This document shows, in pieces, positions 7,634 through 14,767 of a stretch of 64,000 nt of DNA. Made by a program: the position numbers and the translations under genes. This stretch comes from Virgibacillus salarius. Its GTDB lineage: Bacteria; Bacillota; Bacilli; Bacillales; Amphibacillaceae. Location of the stretch: contig NZ_BAAACY010000098.1 of the NCBI RefSeq assembly GCF_039521925.1, forward strand, positions 1-64,000, read 5' to 3'. Each line of letters starts with the position of its first letter. Position 1 is the first letter of the stretch. The notes under the pieces are model-generated. The model had not been told where the DNA came from. It did no database searches and saw only the letters and a program-made list of their open reading frames with translations.

Positions 7634-7831
7634 TTAAAATCGCCAGTTAATAATATCAAGACAAACTTTATCAAATTCTTCCTCATTTTTGACTATGATA
7701 GATTTACATAAATGAGGATAGATTACTTCTAATTCATTTTCTTTAGGAATAATTTTAAATCCATGACATTTTGCCAATTCATATACTAAAAATAGAAATT
7801 TAGAATGTTGAAACCTATTATTCACCTTCAA
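7634..7831 (-). CDS. Small protein upstream of the RloAB-like operon
   Basis: A 65-residue soluble protein, unrecognised. The TTG start follows AAGGAGGGG at ideal distance, which strongly supports translation. It contains two cysteines and alternating hydrophobic strands (KIIPKENELEVIYP, KSIIVKNEEEFDKV). It lies 73 bp upstream of the ATPase on the same strand, so it may belong to the defence transcript as a small accessory or regulatory protein; that is only positional inference. Confidence 0.55.
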   Translation of the reverse strand: MKVNNRFQHSKFLFLVYELAKCHGFKIIPKENELEVIYPHLCKSIIVKNEEEFDKVCLDIINWRF

Positions 7832-8077
7832 TATAGCCCCTCCTTATATTCAATTACTAATTTAAATCATTCGCTTAGAAAATACCGTCGAAAAAACTAT
7901 TTAATATAATTTTTTTATTTCTATATTTCAACAAATTAAACATATTGTTTTTATTTTTTTGAAATCATTCATATTTAGACAAATTAATTAAGAAAATTAA
8001 ATGGCATATAGTTCTTCCTTAGCCATCTTTGCCCTTACTCCACTCACACATACTTGCTACTAGTCGTCACATTGAAA
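7832..8077. other. AT-rich spacer between cargo and lysis module
   Basis: About 250 bp with very high AT content and no convincing reading frame. It probably contains the promoter for the minus-strand cargo genes at 7831-5629, but no single -35/-10 pair stands out. Confidence 0.35.
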
Positions 8078-8107
8078 TAAAAAACAGCCCCACCAAAAGG
8101 CAGGGCA
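8078..8107 (-). terminator. Late operon terminator
   Basis: On the minus strand GCCCTGCC pairs with GGTGGGGC around a TTTT loop and is followed by TGTTTTTTATTT. It lies right after the amidase stop codon and ends the whole late transcript. Confidence 0.75.
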
Positions 8108-8113
8108 TGACGT

Positions 8114-9031
8114 TTACTTAATAATAGCACTAGTACCAGACCCAACATAAATATTACGCTTACCTCTGCCAGTCTTAATAGTAACTACATCTGGATATGG
8201 TTTATCTAATATTTTATATGTTAATCCACCATACCTAGCAGGAGTAAGGCTCCAATCACTATTTTTCTTTACAGGTTTAACATTAAGCTTGTACGTTCTC
8301 CACGTTTTTGCAGATGCAGGCAAATGAACGGTACCTTTTGCTTGGCTAGGTTTAGACGGTTTACCCTCACGCATTTTATGAAGCAATTCAAGGTTTTGAT
8401 CTTCTGTACCTTTATAACCTTTAATACCATATTCAGCAGCATATTTTTTTCTTGCGCTAAAGCTGGCATCTTTACCAATGCTATTAAGGTAATCAACAAT
8501 AGAGCCATTAGTTACTGTTTCGGAGCCCACTTGTTGGTTAGGTGCTTCGACGGTTTTACCCTCAATGCCATCTATAAATGTACTCCACATATTCAGCAAC
8601 AAGCGAGGGCAGTTTTTGCCAGACCAATGCTTATGAGGTACAACACGTTCAATAGGTATGTTGTGTTCTTTCATTAATTTTTTAATAAGCCATTGGGCAT
8701 TTTTAACCGCTTTGTTAAAGTCTCCATCGCTGTTTTCACATATTTCAATTCCAATTGATTGTCGATTTCCTGTTCCGTTACCATCGCCAGCATGCCAGCC
8801 ATTTTCATTCGTTGGAATGTGTTGGTATATTTCTTTGTCATCGACAGTGTAGTGCCAAACAACCACTCGGCCACCTGCACCATTATGCAAATACCGACTG
8901 TGCATTTCTGCATCTGCACCCTTCTTTTCGTTAGCAGTACCGTGGACTGTTAAATATCTTGGTTTCATAGAATGACCAGGGCGTTGATTCGTTTGAGATT
9001 TAGGTATAAAATCTTTTATTATTTTTGGCAT
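8114..9031 (-). CDS. Endolysin, N-acetylmuramoyl-L-alanine amidase
   Basis: A 305-residue Amidase_2 enzyme that cuts the bond between muramic acid and the peptide stem at the end of the lytic cycle. Zinc ligands are H30, H133 and C141, with the catalytic glutamate at 96 (IGIEICEN). After a linker, residues 175-220 resemble the small wall-binding repeat of Bacillus phage lysins (SIVDYLNSIGKDASFSARKK), and residues 230-305 form an SH3-like C-terminal domain. No signal peptide, so it needs the holin. Its ATG overlaps the holin stop as TAATG. A decayed relative lies at 540-806, outside the prophage. Confidence 0.92.
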   Translation of the reverse strand: MPKIIKDFIPKSQTNQRPGHSMKPRYLTVHGTANEKKGADAEMHSRYLHNGAGGRVVVWHYTVDDKEIYQHIPTNENGWHAGDGNGTGNRQSIGIEICENSDGDFNKAVKNAQWLIKKLMKEHNIPIERVVPHKHWSGKNCPRLLLNMWSTFIDGIEGKTVEAPNQQVGSETVTNGSIVDYLNSIGKDASFSARKKYAAEYGIKGYKGTEDQNLELLHKMREGKPSKPSQAKGTVHLPASAKTWRTYKLNVKPVKKNSDWSLTPARYGGLTYKILDKPYPDVVTIKTGRGKRNIYVGSGTSAIIK

Positions 9032-9258
9032 TATTTCATCCCCTTATCACGTAAGAATTTATCATTATGTTTTCCTTTTTTAGTAACTGGATTGTCTTTA
9101 AACCATGCCCATACAGCTACGCCAATCGTTGCTACTGTTGATACACCTTCAAATATTTGATCTTCGCTAAATGGCAAAGGACTCCACCCCATAGTTATCA
9201 AGGTTTGATTTGCCAATAAAATTACCAATACCACCAGTCTTACAATTGCTTGTTTCAT
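9031..9258 (-). CDS. Holin, SPP1 family
   Basis: A 75-residue protein with two hydrophobic segments (about residues 5-24 and 38-54) and a highly charged C-terminus (KKGKHNDKFLRDKGMK). The motif DNPVT following WAWFK is typical of SPP1-type holins. It forms membrane lesions that release the endolysin encoded immediately downstream, with which it overlaps by a base. A terminator-like hairpin separates it from the XhlA-like gene upstream, so part of its expression may be tuned there. Confidence 0.88.
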   Translation of the reverse strand: MKQAIVRLVVLVILLANQTLITMGWSPLPFSEDQIFEGVSTVATIGVAVWAWFKDNPVTKKGKHNDKFLRDKGMK

Positions 9259-9277
9259 GTTAATTCCTCCTCTTAAA

Positions 9278-9303
9278 TTAAAAATAGTCCTATTACTAGG
9301 ACT
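9278..9303 (-). terminator. Hairpin between XhlA-like gene and holin
   Basis: AGTCCTAGTAATAGGACT followed by ATTTTT on the minus strand, overlapping the stop of the XhlA-like gene. It may attenuate read-through into the lysis pair. Confidence 0.55.
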
Positions 9304-9604
9304 AACTTTCCATTGTGTCTATTCGCTTGTGTGCTTGTTTGGTTGATTCTTCAACTCTGGTTACACGTTCATTTAAATGAGCGATGTTTTTCTCATTTGC
9401 TTTTAAATCAATTCGTATGTCATCTACCCCCTTTCTAATATAGCCTAACTCTGCCCTTACTTCTGCGCTTTGTTCGGCATCGTTTTTTGTATTACTCTTA
9501 GCTGTGTTACTTCTTTTAAATTGGTAAGTTTGATAACCAATTAACGCTGCAAAGGCTGCAATAATTACTGATACAATTGATATTAATACTCCTAATTCGA
9601 CCAT
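9302..9604 (-). CDS. XhlA-like membrane protein of the lysis module
   Basis: About 100 residues: an N-terminal membrane segment (VELGVLISIVSVIIAAFAAL), then a coiled-coil domain (residues 45-100, with RVTRVEESTKQAHKRIDTM). This matches the haemolysin XhlA pattern of Bacillus phages, where the protein sits in the membrane and helps the holin. The start at 9604 is chosen because TTAGGGGGT lies at proper distance; a longer in-frame start at 9640 lacks this. Confidence 0.7.
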   Translation of the reverse strand: MVELGVLISIVSVIIAAFAALIGYQTYQFKRSNTAKSNTKNDAEQSAEVRAELGYIRKGVDDIRIDLKANEKNIAHLNERVTRVEESTKQAHKRIDTMES

Positions 9605-9641
9605 TCTTGACCCCCTAACATCCCGATGTTTTTTCTGCATA

Positions 9642-9668
9642 GAAAAAGCACCCTGCTAAGGATGCTTT
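9642..9668 (-). terminator. Hairpin terminator
   Basis: GCATCCTTAGCAGGGTGC followed by TTTTTC on the minus strand, immediately after the 51-residue gene. Confidence 0.55.
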
Positions 9669-9823
9669 CACTCATTTCTTTTGCTAAACAATAGCTGACC
9701 TTCTTTAGACCAATATTGAGCAACTTCTTTTATAGGATCTTCTGGAGATGCCCCAGAACCTTCCACAACAATTACTTTAATTACTTCTTGGACTTCAGCC
9801 TTTCGTAATGTGCTTGTTGGCAT
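9668..9823 (-). CDS. Small phage protein
   Basis: A 51-residue protein beginning MPTSTLRKAE and containing VIKVIVVEGSGASPEDPIKEV. The ATG at 9823 is preceded by AAAGGAGCT; the longer upstream frame lacks a ribosome binding site. Small genes of this kind are frequent just before the lysis cassette of Bacillus phages. Function unknown. Confidence 0.6.
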   Translation of the reverse strand: MPTSTLRKAEVQEVIKVIVVEGSGASPEDPIKEVAQYWSKEGQLLFSKRNE

Positions 9824-9836
9824 ACAATCAGCTCCT

Positions 9837-10505
9837 TTATTGCATTTCTTCCAAATAAGATCTCGTAGAGATATCCATTGATATAAAATACACCGTAACT
9901 TCAATCAGCTTTTTTAGATCATTAACGTCTTTGTTTTCCCACTTTCGTATATAGTGTGCTTCATCATTTCCTAGCCATGAAGCTCTTCTAGATATCTCTT
10001 TAATTTTTTCATTGTCTACCATCTCTATGCATTTCCCTAAAAACTTGTTTAATATCTCCTCCTCTTGGTGAGGATTGAGAAATATTAGGTAATCTTTCAC
10101 TAAAAATTCTAAAGCCTTTCGATAGCCGATTCCAGCGATTAATTCCAATTTACTTTGCTCAGCAAAATAAGATTGGTTATATATAGATATAAAATTTGGT
10201 GATACTTTTACAATTTCTTTATTAAAATCTTCTTCTACAGGGTTAAGCGGTGCAGAATCAATCAATCTATATTCTGACCTAGGATCTTCACGAGTATAAT
10301 ACCCTATCATTATACTACTACAATCAGTATTAGCACATTGGAATGCGGCCTCTACTTTATTCGGAATAATTGTATTATTATCCAAATTCGTCCCAATAAA
10401 AATAGGTTCTACATTCTTATGACAAATTCCACAAAAACTTGGGTAACGGTCTACCTTTTGATTGGATTTACTGTGCATTGGACCGTAAGAGATAGTTCTG
10501 GACAT
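9837..10505 (-). CDS. DUF4145 domain protein with zinc finger, moron
   Basis: A 222-residue protein. The N-terminus has a CGIC pair (residues 25-28) and later cysteines near 57 and 62 that could bind zinc. Residues about 120-215 (KLELIAGIGYRKALEFLVKDYL..., ending DLKKLIEVTVYFI) match the all-helical DUF4145 pattern. That domain is often attached to restriction or other defence proteins, but stand-alone copies are also common and unexplained. It sits between tail and lysis genes with its own good ribosome binding site (GAGGTGAAG), where late phage genes are not expected, so it is probably cargo. Confidence 0.7.
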   Translation of the reverse strand: MSRTISYGPMHSKSNQKVDRYPSFCGICHKNVEPIFIGTNLDNNTIIPNKVEAAFQCANTDCSSIMIGYYTREDPRSEYRLIDSAPLNPVEEDFNKEIVKVSPNFISIYNQSYFAEQSKLELIAGIGYRKALEFLVKDYLIFLNPHQEEEILNKFLGKCIEMVDNEKIKEISRRASWLGNDEAHYIRKWENKDVNDLKKLIEVTVYFISMDISTRSYLEEMQ

Positions 10506-10573
10506 AATTCTTCACCTCACCGTTTCTTATTACCCCCTATTCTATCAAACTCTTTCTATAAAAATAACGCCTA

Positions 10574-10720
10574 TTAAGCGTTTATTAAATCCTCTCTGCC
10601 TTTTTCAATAAGTACCTCTTTTACTTTTGGCTTTAATAGATCTGGTACCTCACTATACGTTTTATATTCTGGTCCTTTAATGATATATTCCACATACAAT
10701 GTAATTAACTTTTCACTCAA
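10574..10720 (-). CDS. XkdX-like small protein
   Basis: A 48-residue protein, starting at TTG 10720 after GGGAGG and ending at TAA 10574. The sequence LITLYVEYIIKGPEYKTYSEVP and the lysine-rich end resemble the XkdX-type small proteins coded after tail-fibre genes in PBSX-like and other Bacillus phages. Its start overlaps the stop of the upstream gene (TTGA), indicating translational coupling. Function is unknown in the family. Confidence 0.6.
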   Translation of the reverse strand: MSEKLITLYVEYIIKGPEYKTYSEVPDLLKPKVKEVLIEKGREDLINA

Positions 10721-11193
10721 GATGACTGCCCTCCCAAAAGAATTTCTGCTAAATCCATCACAGCTAAATCAGTTGTTTCTCTTAACATTTCATCTTGTGT
10801 TTTTGGTCTGTTTTCATACTCCCACTGCTCTGTATCAACATTCCATTTCGCTACCTTACCTGGTACAAAACTCGGTATTTCTAATACATTGTTTTCTTTT
10901 ATTTCTTCTGGATAAATCAATTCCGTATCAAGAAAATAGCCTCGTTCGTCTATTATAGCGATAGTTATTTTTTTTCTTGCATGTTCGGCAAATAGCGGAA
11001 AGGATACATCGTTATTGGTGAGTACTCCATCTATCAATAAAAAGCTATCAATTTCATTAAATATTAATTGTTCTTCCTCTTTTTCTGCCTCTATACAGTA
11101 AGGCAAAAGATCGTTATGCTTGTACTCGATTAAAGCTGAATTAATGGTTGTGATTTTCCCATCATTGTCTACATTAAATTGTAAAAACATCAT
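10717..11193 (-). CDS. Tail-associated protein, unknown
   Basis: A 158-residue acidic protein with an all-beta look in the first two thirds and a phage-typical C-terminus (KWNVDTEQWEYENRPKTQDEM, then a helix). The VPGKVAKWNVDTEQW part resembles accessory baseplate proteins of the XkdW/fibre-associated type. It lies directly between the tail spike and the XkdX-like gene, the usual place for receptor-binding accessories. Two adjacent ATG codons follow AGAGGTGAAAT. Confidence 0.5.
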   Translation of the reverse strand: MMFLQFNVDNDGKITTINSALIEYKHNDLLPYCIEAEKEEEQLIFNEIDSFLLIDGVLTNNDVSFPLFAEHARKKITIAIIDERGYFLDTELIYPEEIKENNVLEIPSFVPGKVAKWNVDTEQWEYENRPKTQDEMLRETTDLAVMDLAEILLGGQSS

Positions 11194-11202
11194 ATTTCAC
11201 CT

Positions 11203-12888
11203 CTAATCATGCATATATAAAGTTCTTGTGCGTAGATAAGGAATTCCTGTCGCATCACCACTCGTCTTTTCAAATTGGAATCTCAAATAAATGTGCGTGT
11301 GTCCAGTTATCTCGCCTGTAAGGAGGAAATCCCTATCCTTATTATTGTGACTCATTGACATTTTTGTTGATGCTATCACTTCCGAGTTCGTCTCCAAAAT
11401 CACATGCATGAAACCATATACTATATTACCATCCACAACACCTAATCCAGCAGCACCATCAACCGTTAGATACTTTTTAGAAGGGCGAAACACGTAATAA
11501 TCAAAATTAAATTTATCTCCTGGGTTTGAATTATACCCAATATTAAAGGCTATCCAAACACCATCTTGATATAGTTCGCTTGACATAAATTGTGGAGATG
11601 CGCCAAAGACACCTAGATCGATATCTAAGTGTTTTCCTGAAATGGTATCTTTAATGCTTCCACCAGGTAATCCCACTTTCCCTGCTTCAACGTCTGCTTT
11701 CGCACCTTCTTTAGCTTCGGTGTCTTTAGTGTCAATAATCTGTTTCCTATAGGTATACTCGTCTAAATCATTAGCGTCTATTTTGTTTTGAATTTCCTTT
11801 TTTAATTCGTTCCATATGTCATGGACTTCTTCCTCGGTATATTCAATAAAGTCGCCAAGAGTTACCTTTTTGTTAGACTTATCTACAATAGAACGGTCCA
11901 TTGTGTGTACTCTTGCCTCCAAATAAAGAGGTGGATTAAACTTCGTATCTTTTATCTTGATGGTATCGCCAAAACGTAATTTTTTATTTTCTAGTCCTGG
12001 TACATTCTCTAAATCTGCAATCTCTGCTTCATACTCCACTGTCGCATTAACACGCTTTTCCAGCTCGTTTTCCGTTAACGTTATAAGTCTTTCTTCTGTC
12101 ATATCCTGATCAGTAGACTGCGGTTCGTACTCAGCTATTAAGTGTCTCAATATGCCAGTACGTGGATCTCTTATACCCCATCGATCTAACGCTTCTATAT
12201 TTTCCACAAATACCTTAAGTTGCGTTCCATCTTCACGTTCAGGTCCATAACCACGTAACGCAGTAACGATGTTGTCTGTCTTTTCTCTACGTTTGATATT
12301 AACTAAATCGGAACCAAACACAACTTCTCTTCCTTGCCATTCTCCGATCCTTTCAACCATATCTACGTATCTACTAGTTATTCTGTCATATTCTATTTCA
12401 ACTCGGAAACGTAATTCAAGATTAAACTCTGTCGAAAGACGCTTTAGAAAAGCAAAAGGATTGGTACGATTTTCAATATCTAATGTGCGTATACCAACAT
12501 ATTTTATGTCTCCTGGTTCCCAGATGGTATTCTGTAGTGTATCTTTTGCATGTTGGATGTTCGTCTTACTTCCTGTTGACCCTTCATCAATCACCCTAGC
12601 TTTACCTAAATCTTCTAAATAACTTGCCTTAGCATAAACTTCTACTTGTCTATCCATCGTTTTAAATACTTCAAAGATGATAAACTCTCTATAATTTCCA
12701 TCTTCGTCAGGTATGATAATTCGATTTCTTTTAGACAAATGCTCTGAAAACCTTCTATCGGCAAATGTAGTAAATTCATAGGTTTCTAACTTGTCTTTTA
12801 ACGATTGATGGTGGTTGTCAGATATGATATTTTCTTTCGTAATATAATCAACTAAATTCATATTTTGCCCATCGACAATGTGTATCAA
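11203..12888 (-). CDS. Tail spike / prophage endopeptidase tail protein
   Basis: 561 residues from the TTG at 12888, chosen because a perfect GGAGGTGAT lies just upstream; the longer frame to 13011 has no such site. Residues 1 to about 350 fit the phage_tail endopeptidase (Tal/Prophage_tail) architecture that follows the distal tail protein in siphoviruses and forms the tail tip. After a charged helical linker (about 350-390, EVHDIWNELKKEIQNK) comes a beta-rich C-terminal domain (about 430-561) that is probably the receptor-binding head. It is followed by an accessory protein and an XkdX-like protein. Confidence 0.82.
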   Translation of the reverse strand: MIHIVDGQNMNLVDYITKENIISDNHHQSLKDKLETYEFTTFADRRFSEHLSKRNRIIIPDEDGNYREFIIFEVFKTMDRQVEVYAKASYLEDLGKARVIDEGSTGSKTNIQHAKDTLQNTIWEPGDIKYVGIRTLDIENRTNPFAFLKRLSTEFNLELRFRVEIEYDRITSRYVDMVERIGEWQGREVVFGSDLVNIKRREKTDNIVTALRGYGPEREDGTQLKVFVENIEALDRWGIRDPRTGILRHLIAEYEPQSTDQDMTEERLITLTENELEKRVNATVEYEAEIADLENVPGLENKKLRFGDTIKIKDTKFNPPLYLEARVHTMDRSIVDKSNKKVTLGDFIEYTEEEVHDIWNELKKEIQNKIDANDLDEYTYRKQIIDTKDTEAKEGAKADVEAGKVGLPGGSIKDTISGKHLDIDLGVFGASPQFMSSELYQDGVWIAFNIGYNSNPGDKFNFDYYVFRPSKKYLTVDGAAGLGVVDGNIVYGFMHVILETNSEVIASTKMSMSHNNKDRDFLLTGEITGHTHIYLRFQFEKTSGDATGIPYLRTRTLYMHD

Positions 12889-12960
12889 GGTATCACCTCC
12901 AAAATTAAAGGAAAAATATACCTCCCTGTCGAATACTGTTGATTGAAGGGAGGTGTACAT

Positions 12961-13158
12961 ATGTGGAATGACAACTATAACGATGTAGTTAAACAGGCAT
13001 TTTCTACACATGGCGTAAATAACCCTGAATTAGAAAATGCTATCTCCGACATTTTGAATCATGCTCTTGATTCAAGAAATCTCTCTCATAAAATTTGGAA
13101 AGAAGTGATTGAACATTATGAGAGAGATAAAAGTATAAAGGAGCGTTTTAGGGGATAA
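12961..13158 (+). CDS. Small + strand gene inside the tail module
   Basis: A 65-residue charged, probably helical protein (MWNDNYNDVVKQAFSTHG...) read against the direction of the late operon. The ATG at 12961 is preceded by GGGAGGTG at perfect distance. It converges on and overlaps by 11 bp the minus-strand gene at 13148. No family recognised. Because it faces the other way it must have its own promoter, as expected of a moron expressed in the lysogen. Confidence 0.55.
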   Translation: MWNDNYNDVVKQAFSTHGVNNPELENAISDILNHALDSRNLSHKIWKEVIEHYERDKSIKERFRG

Positions 13159-13324
13159 ATACTTTCCCATAAGTAGATCCCTCAAGAATTTGACATTTAA
13201 AAACAAGCAATTCAACACGTTCATCTGTACTTTGGGCGTTTTGAATTGCTTCATTCAGTATCATAAGTGTAGTTGCATTTGACATATTCTCAGTAAAGTT
13301 TTTAATTTCTTCAACTGTTTTCAT
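13148..13324 (-). CDS. Small phage protein between Dit and tail spike
   Basis: A 58-residue protein, MKTVEEIKNFTENMSNATTL at the start and GSTYGKVFIP at the end, with a perfect AGGAGGTGA ahead of ATG 13324. It is in line with the late operon. The sequence is helical and soluble; no family recognised. Its last 11 bp overlap the oppositely read gene at 12961-13158. Confidence 0.6.
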   Translation of the reverse strand: MKTVEEIKNFTENMSNATTLMILNEAIQNAQSTDERVELLVFKCQILEGSTYGKVFIP

Positions 13325-13337
13325 ATACTCTCACCTC

Positions 13338-14762
13338 CTATAAAAAGCGTGGTCTATATTTAATTTTTGTATTAAAGCTATTAGGGGTTACTGTTAATTG
13401 ATTACTACCTTTAGCTAATGTAAAGAAAGTACCACCGAATCCTTTAATATCCATTCTTGGTTCACCGTTTATTAAAATAACTTCATTCACAAAATCAAAT
13501 ACAATTTTATCGCCGAATTCAGCTATATATGGTATCTGATTAGCTCCTAAGTCATTGACTCTATTTGCTTGTATTCGATTAGCGTACATACGAGTAGCAG
13601 CATACTCTTTAAATGTAGCCATATACACAGATGCTTGTCTAATTGGCGCTTGATATTCACTTAATCGGTCTTCGAAAGTCCGAGTGACTTTGTTATAGGC
13701 TGTACCATCTTCACGTAGTTGATAGGCAGTTGCGGTAAACAATGCACCTTGTCTTCTTAATCGCAACCACATACGTGTATTATTAAATCCTTCAAAATCA
13801 AACATTAGTTTCTGGCCACCTAAGTAAAATTGAATTTTATTGTAGTAGCCAGATGCAATAGTTTTATCAACAGCTCCTAACGATGCTACTATATTGTTGT
13901 TTTCATCTTCCAAAAACAATACGTTTTTGCCTAACTGCCCAGCAAAGTTTAATTGCGTAATATAATGGTCAATTTGAAAGTCTTGTAGGGATTCACTAAA
14001 TGATGTCTTCTTACTTGGACCATGCCATCCATTAGGATTAGATCCGTAATCTGTAACCATCCATTGCCCATTACCAAGTTGAAACTTACCGGCTACAATT
14101 CCGCCTAACGGATCATTAAAGGTATGTCCTGTAGCAACGTCACTAAATCCTACAAAATCGTCCAGACGCTTGTTAAGTATGCTGGTAAGTTCATCTACTG
14201 GCTCGTTCTCATCTACGTCAACTGGTGTACCAACTGAGTTATATTCCTCCTTACCGTTTGAAATCATTGCAAAAGTGACAGGTTCTGTTGCTTCTAACTC
14301 AATAATTGGCTTCGCCTCGGCAGTTCCATTGTTAGTTACGTTTAATATGTTGTTTGTGAATTCGTGTGATTGTTCCTCGCCGTATTTATAAGGGTCTGGG
14401 CAAATAAATTCTATGGTTCCATGACCGTAACGTACCATTTCATCAAGGTCTAACTCGTCATTCACTACAGCGTAATAGGTTCTATCTTCTTCATCATCGA
14501 ATATCAGAGGCTCTTCTTTGTCGGTTATTAACCAATCTGCCAGATCTTCTTTAAGCTTTTGTAAATCAGGGAAGTTTTTCTTTTTTAAAAGTACAGGTAC
14601 AGATATAACCCTAGGCTTTACTTTAGAATTAGATAGATACCCCCCAGCTAAACCAGGTATCTCTAAAATACTCCTTTCTATAGGAGCCCATGGGGGACGT
14701 TTTCTGCCTCTAAGCACCTTTACATAGTCTTTGGTTATCCCCCTAAAACTCATACTTGGCAA
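13338..14762 (-). CDS. Distal tail protein (Dit), enlarged
   Basis: 474 residues. The N-terminal part (residues 1-150) has the Sipho_tail pattern of distal tail proteins (SFRGITKDYVKV, PGLAGGYL, ISVPVLL, ADWLITDKEEPLIFDDEEDRTYYAVV, FICPDPYKY). Family members are commonly about 250-300 residues; here a large beta-rich insertion at about 160-400 interrupts the C-terminal part, like the carbohydrate-binding modules of evolved Dit proteins. It forms the hexameric ring joining tail tube and tip. The TTG at 14762 follows GGGAGGT. Confidence 0.8.
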   Translation of the reverse strand: MPSMSFRGITKDYVKVLRGRKRPPWAPIERSILEIPGLAGGYLSNSKVKPRVISVPVLLKKKNFPDLQKLKEDLADWLITDKEEPLIFDDEEDRTYYAVVNDELDLDEMVRYGHGTIEFICPDPYKYGEEQSHEFTNNILNVTNNGTAEAKPIIELEATEPVTFAMISNGKEEYNSVGTPVDVDENEPVDELTSILNKRLDDFVGFSDVATGHTFNDPLGGIVAGKFQLGNGQWMVTDYGSNPNGWHGPSKKTSFSESLQDFQIDHYITQLNFAGQLGKNVLFLEDENNNIVASLGAVDKTIASGYYNKIQFYLGGQKLMFDFEGFNNTRMWLRLRRQGALFTATAYQLREDGTAYNKVTRTFEDRLSEYQAPIRQASVYMATFKEYAATRMYANRIQANRVNDLGANQIPYIAEFGDKIVFDFVNEVILINGEPRMDIKGFGGTFFTLAKGSNQLTVTPNSFNTKIKYRPRFL

Positions 14763-14767
14763 CTATA

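Noticed and set aside
12889..13011. N-terminal extension of the tail spike by 41 residues
   Set aside because: A perfect GGAGGTGAT precedes TTG 12888, and the extension covers the start of the + strand gene.
13072..13254. 60-codon minus-strand frame between Dit and tail spike
   Set aside because: Another minus-strand frame (13148-13324) has the perfect AGGAGGTGA and fits the operon; this one has no start signal.
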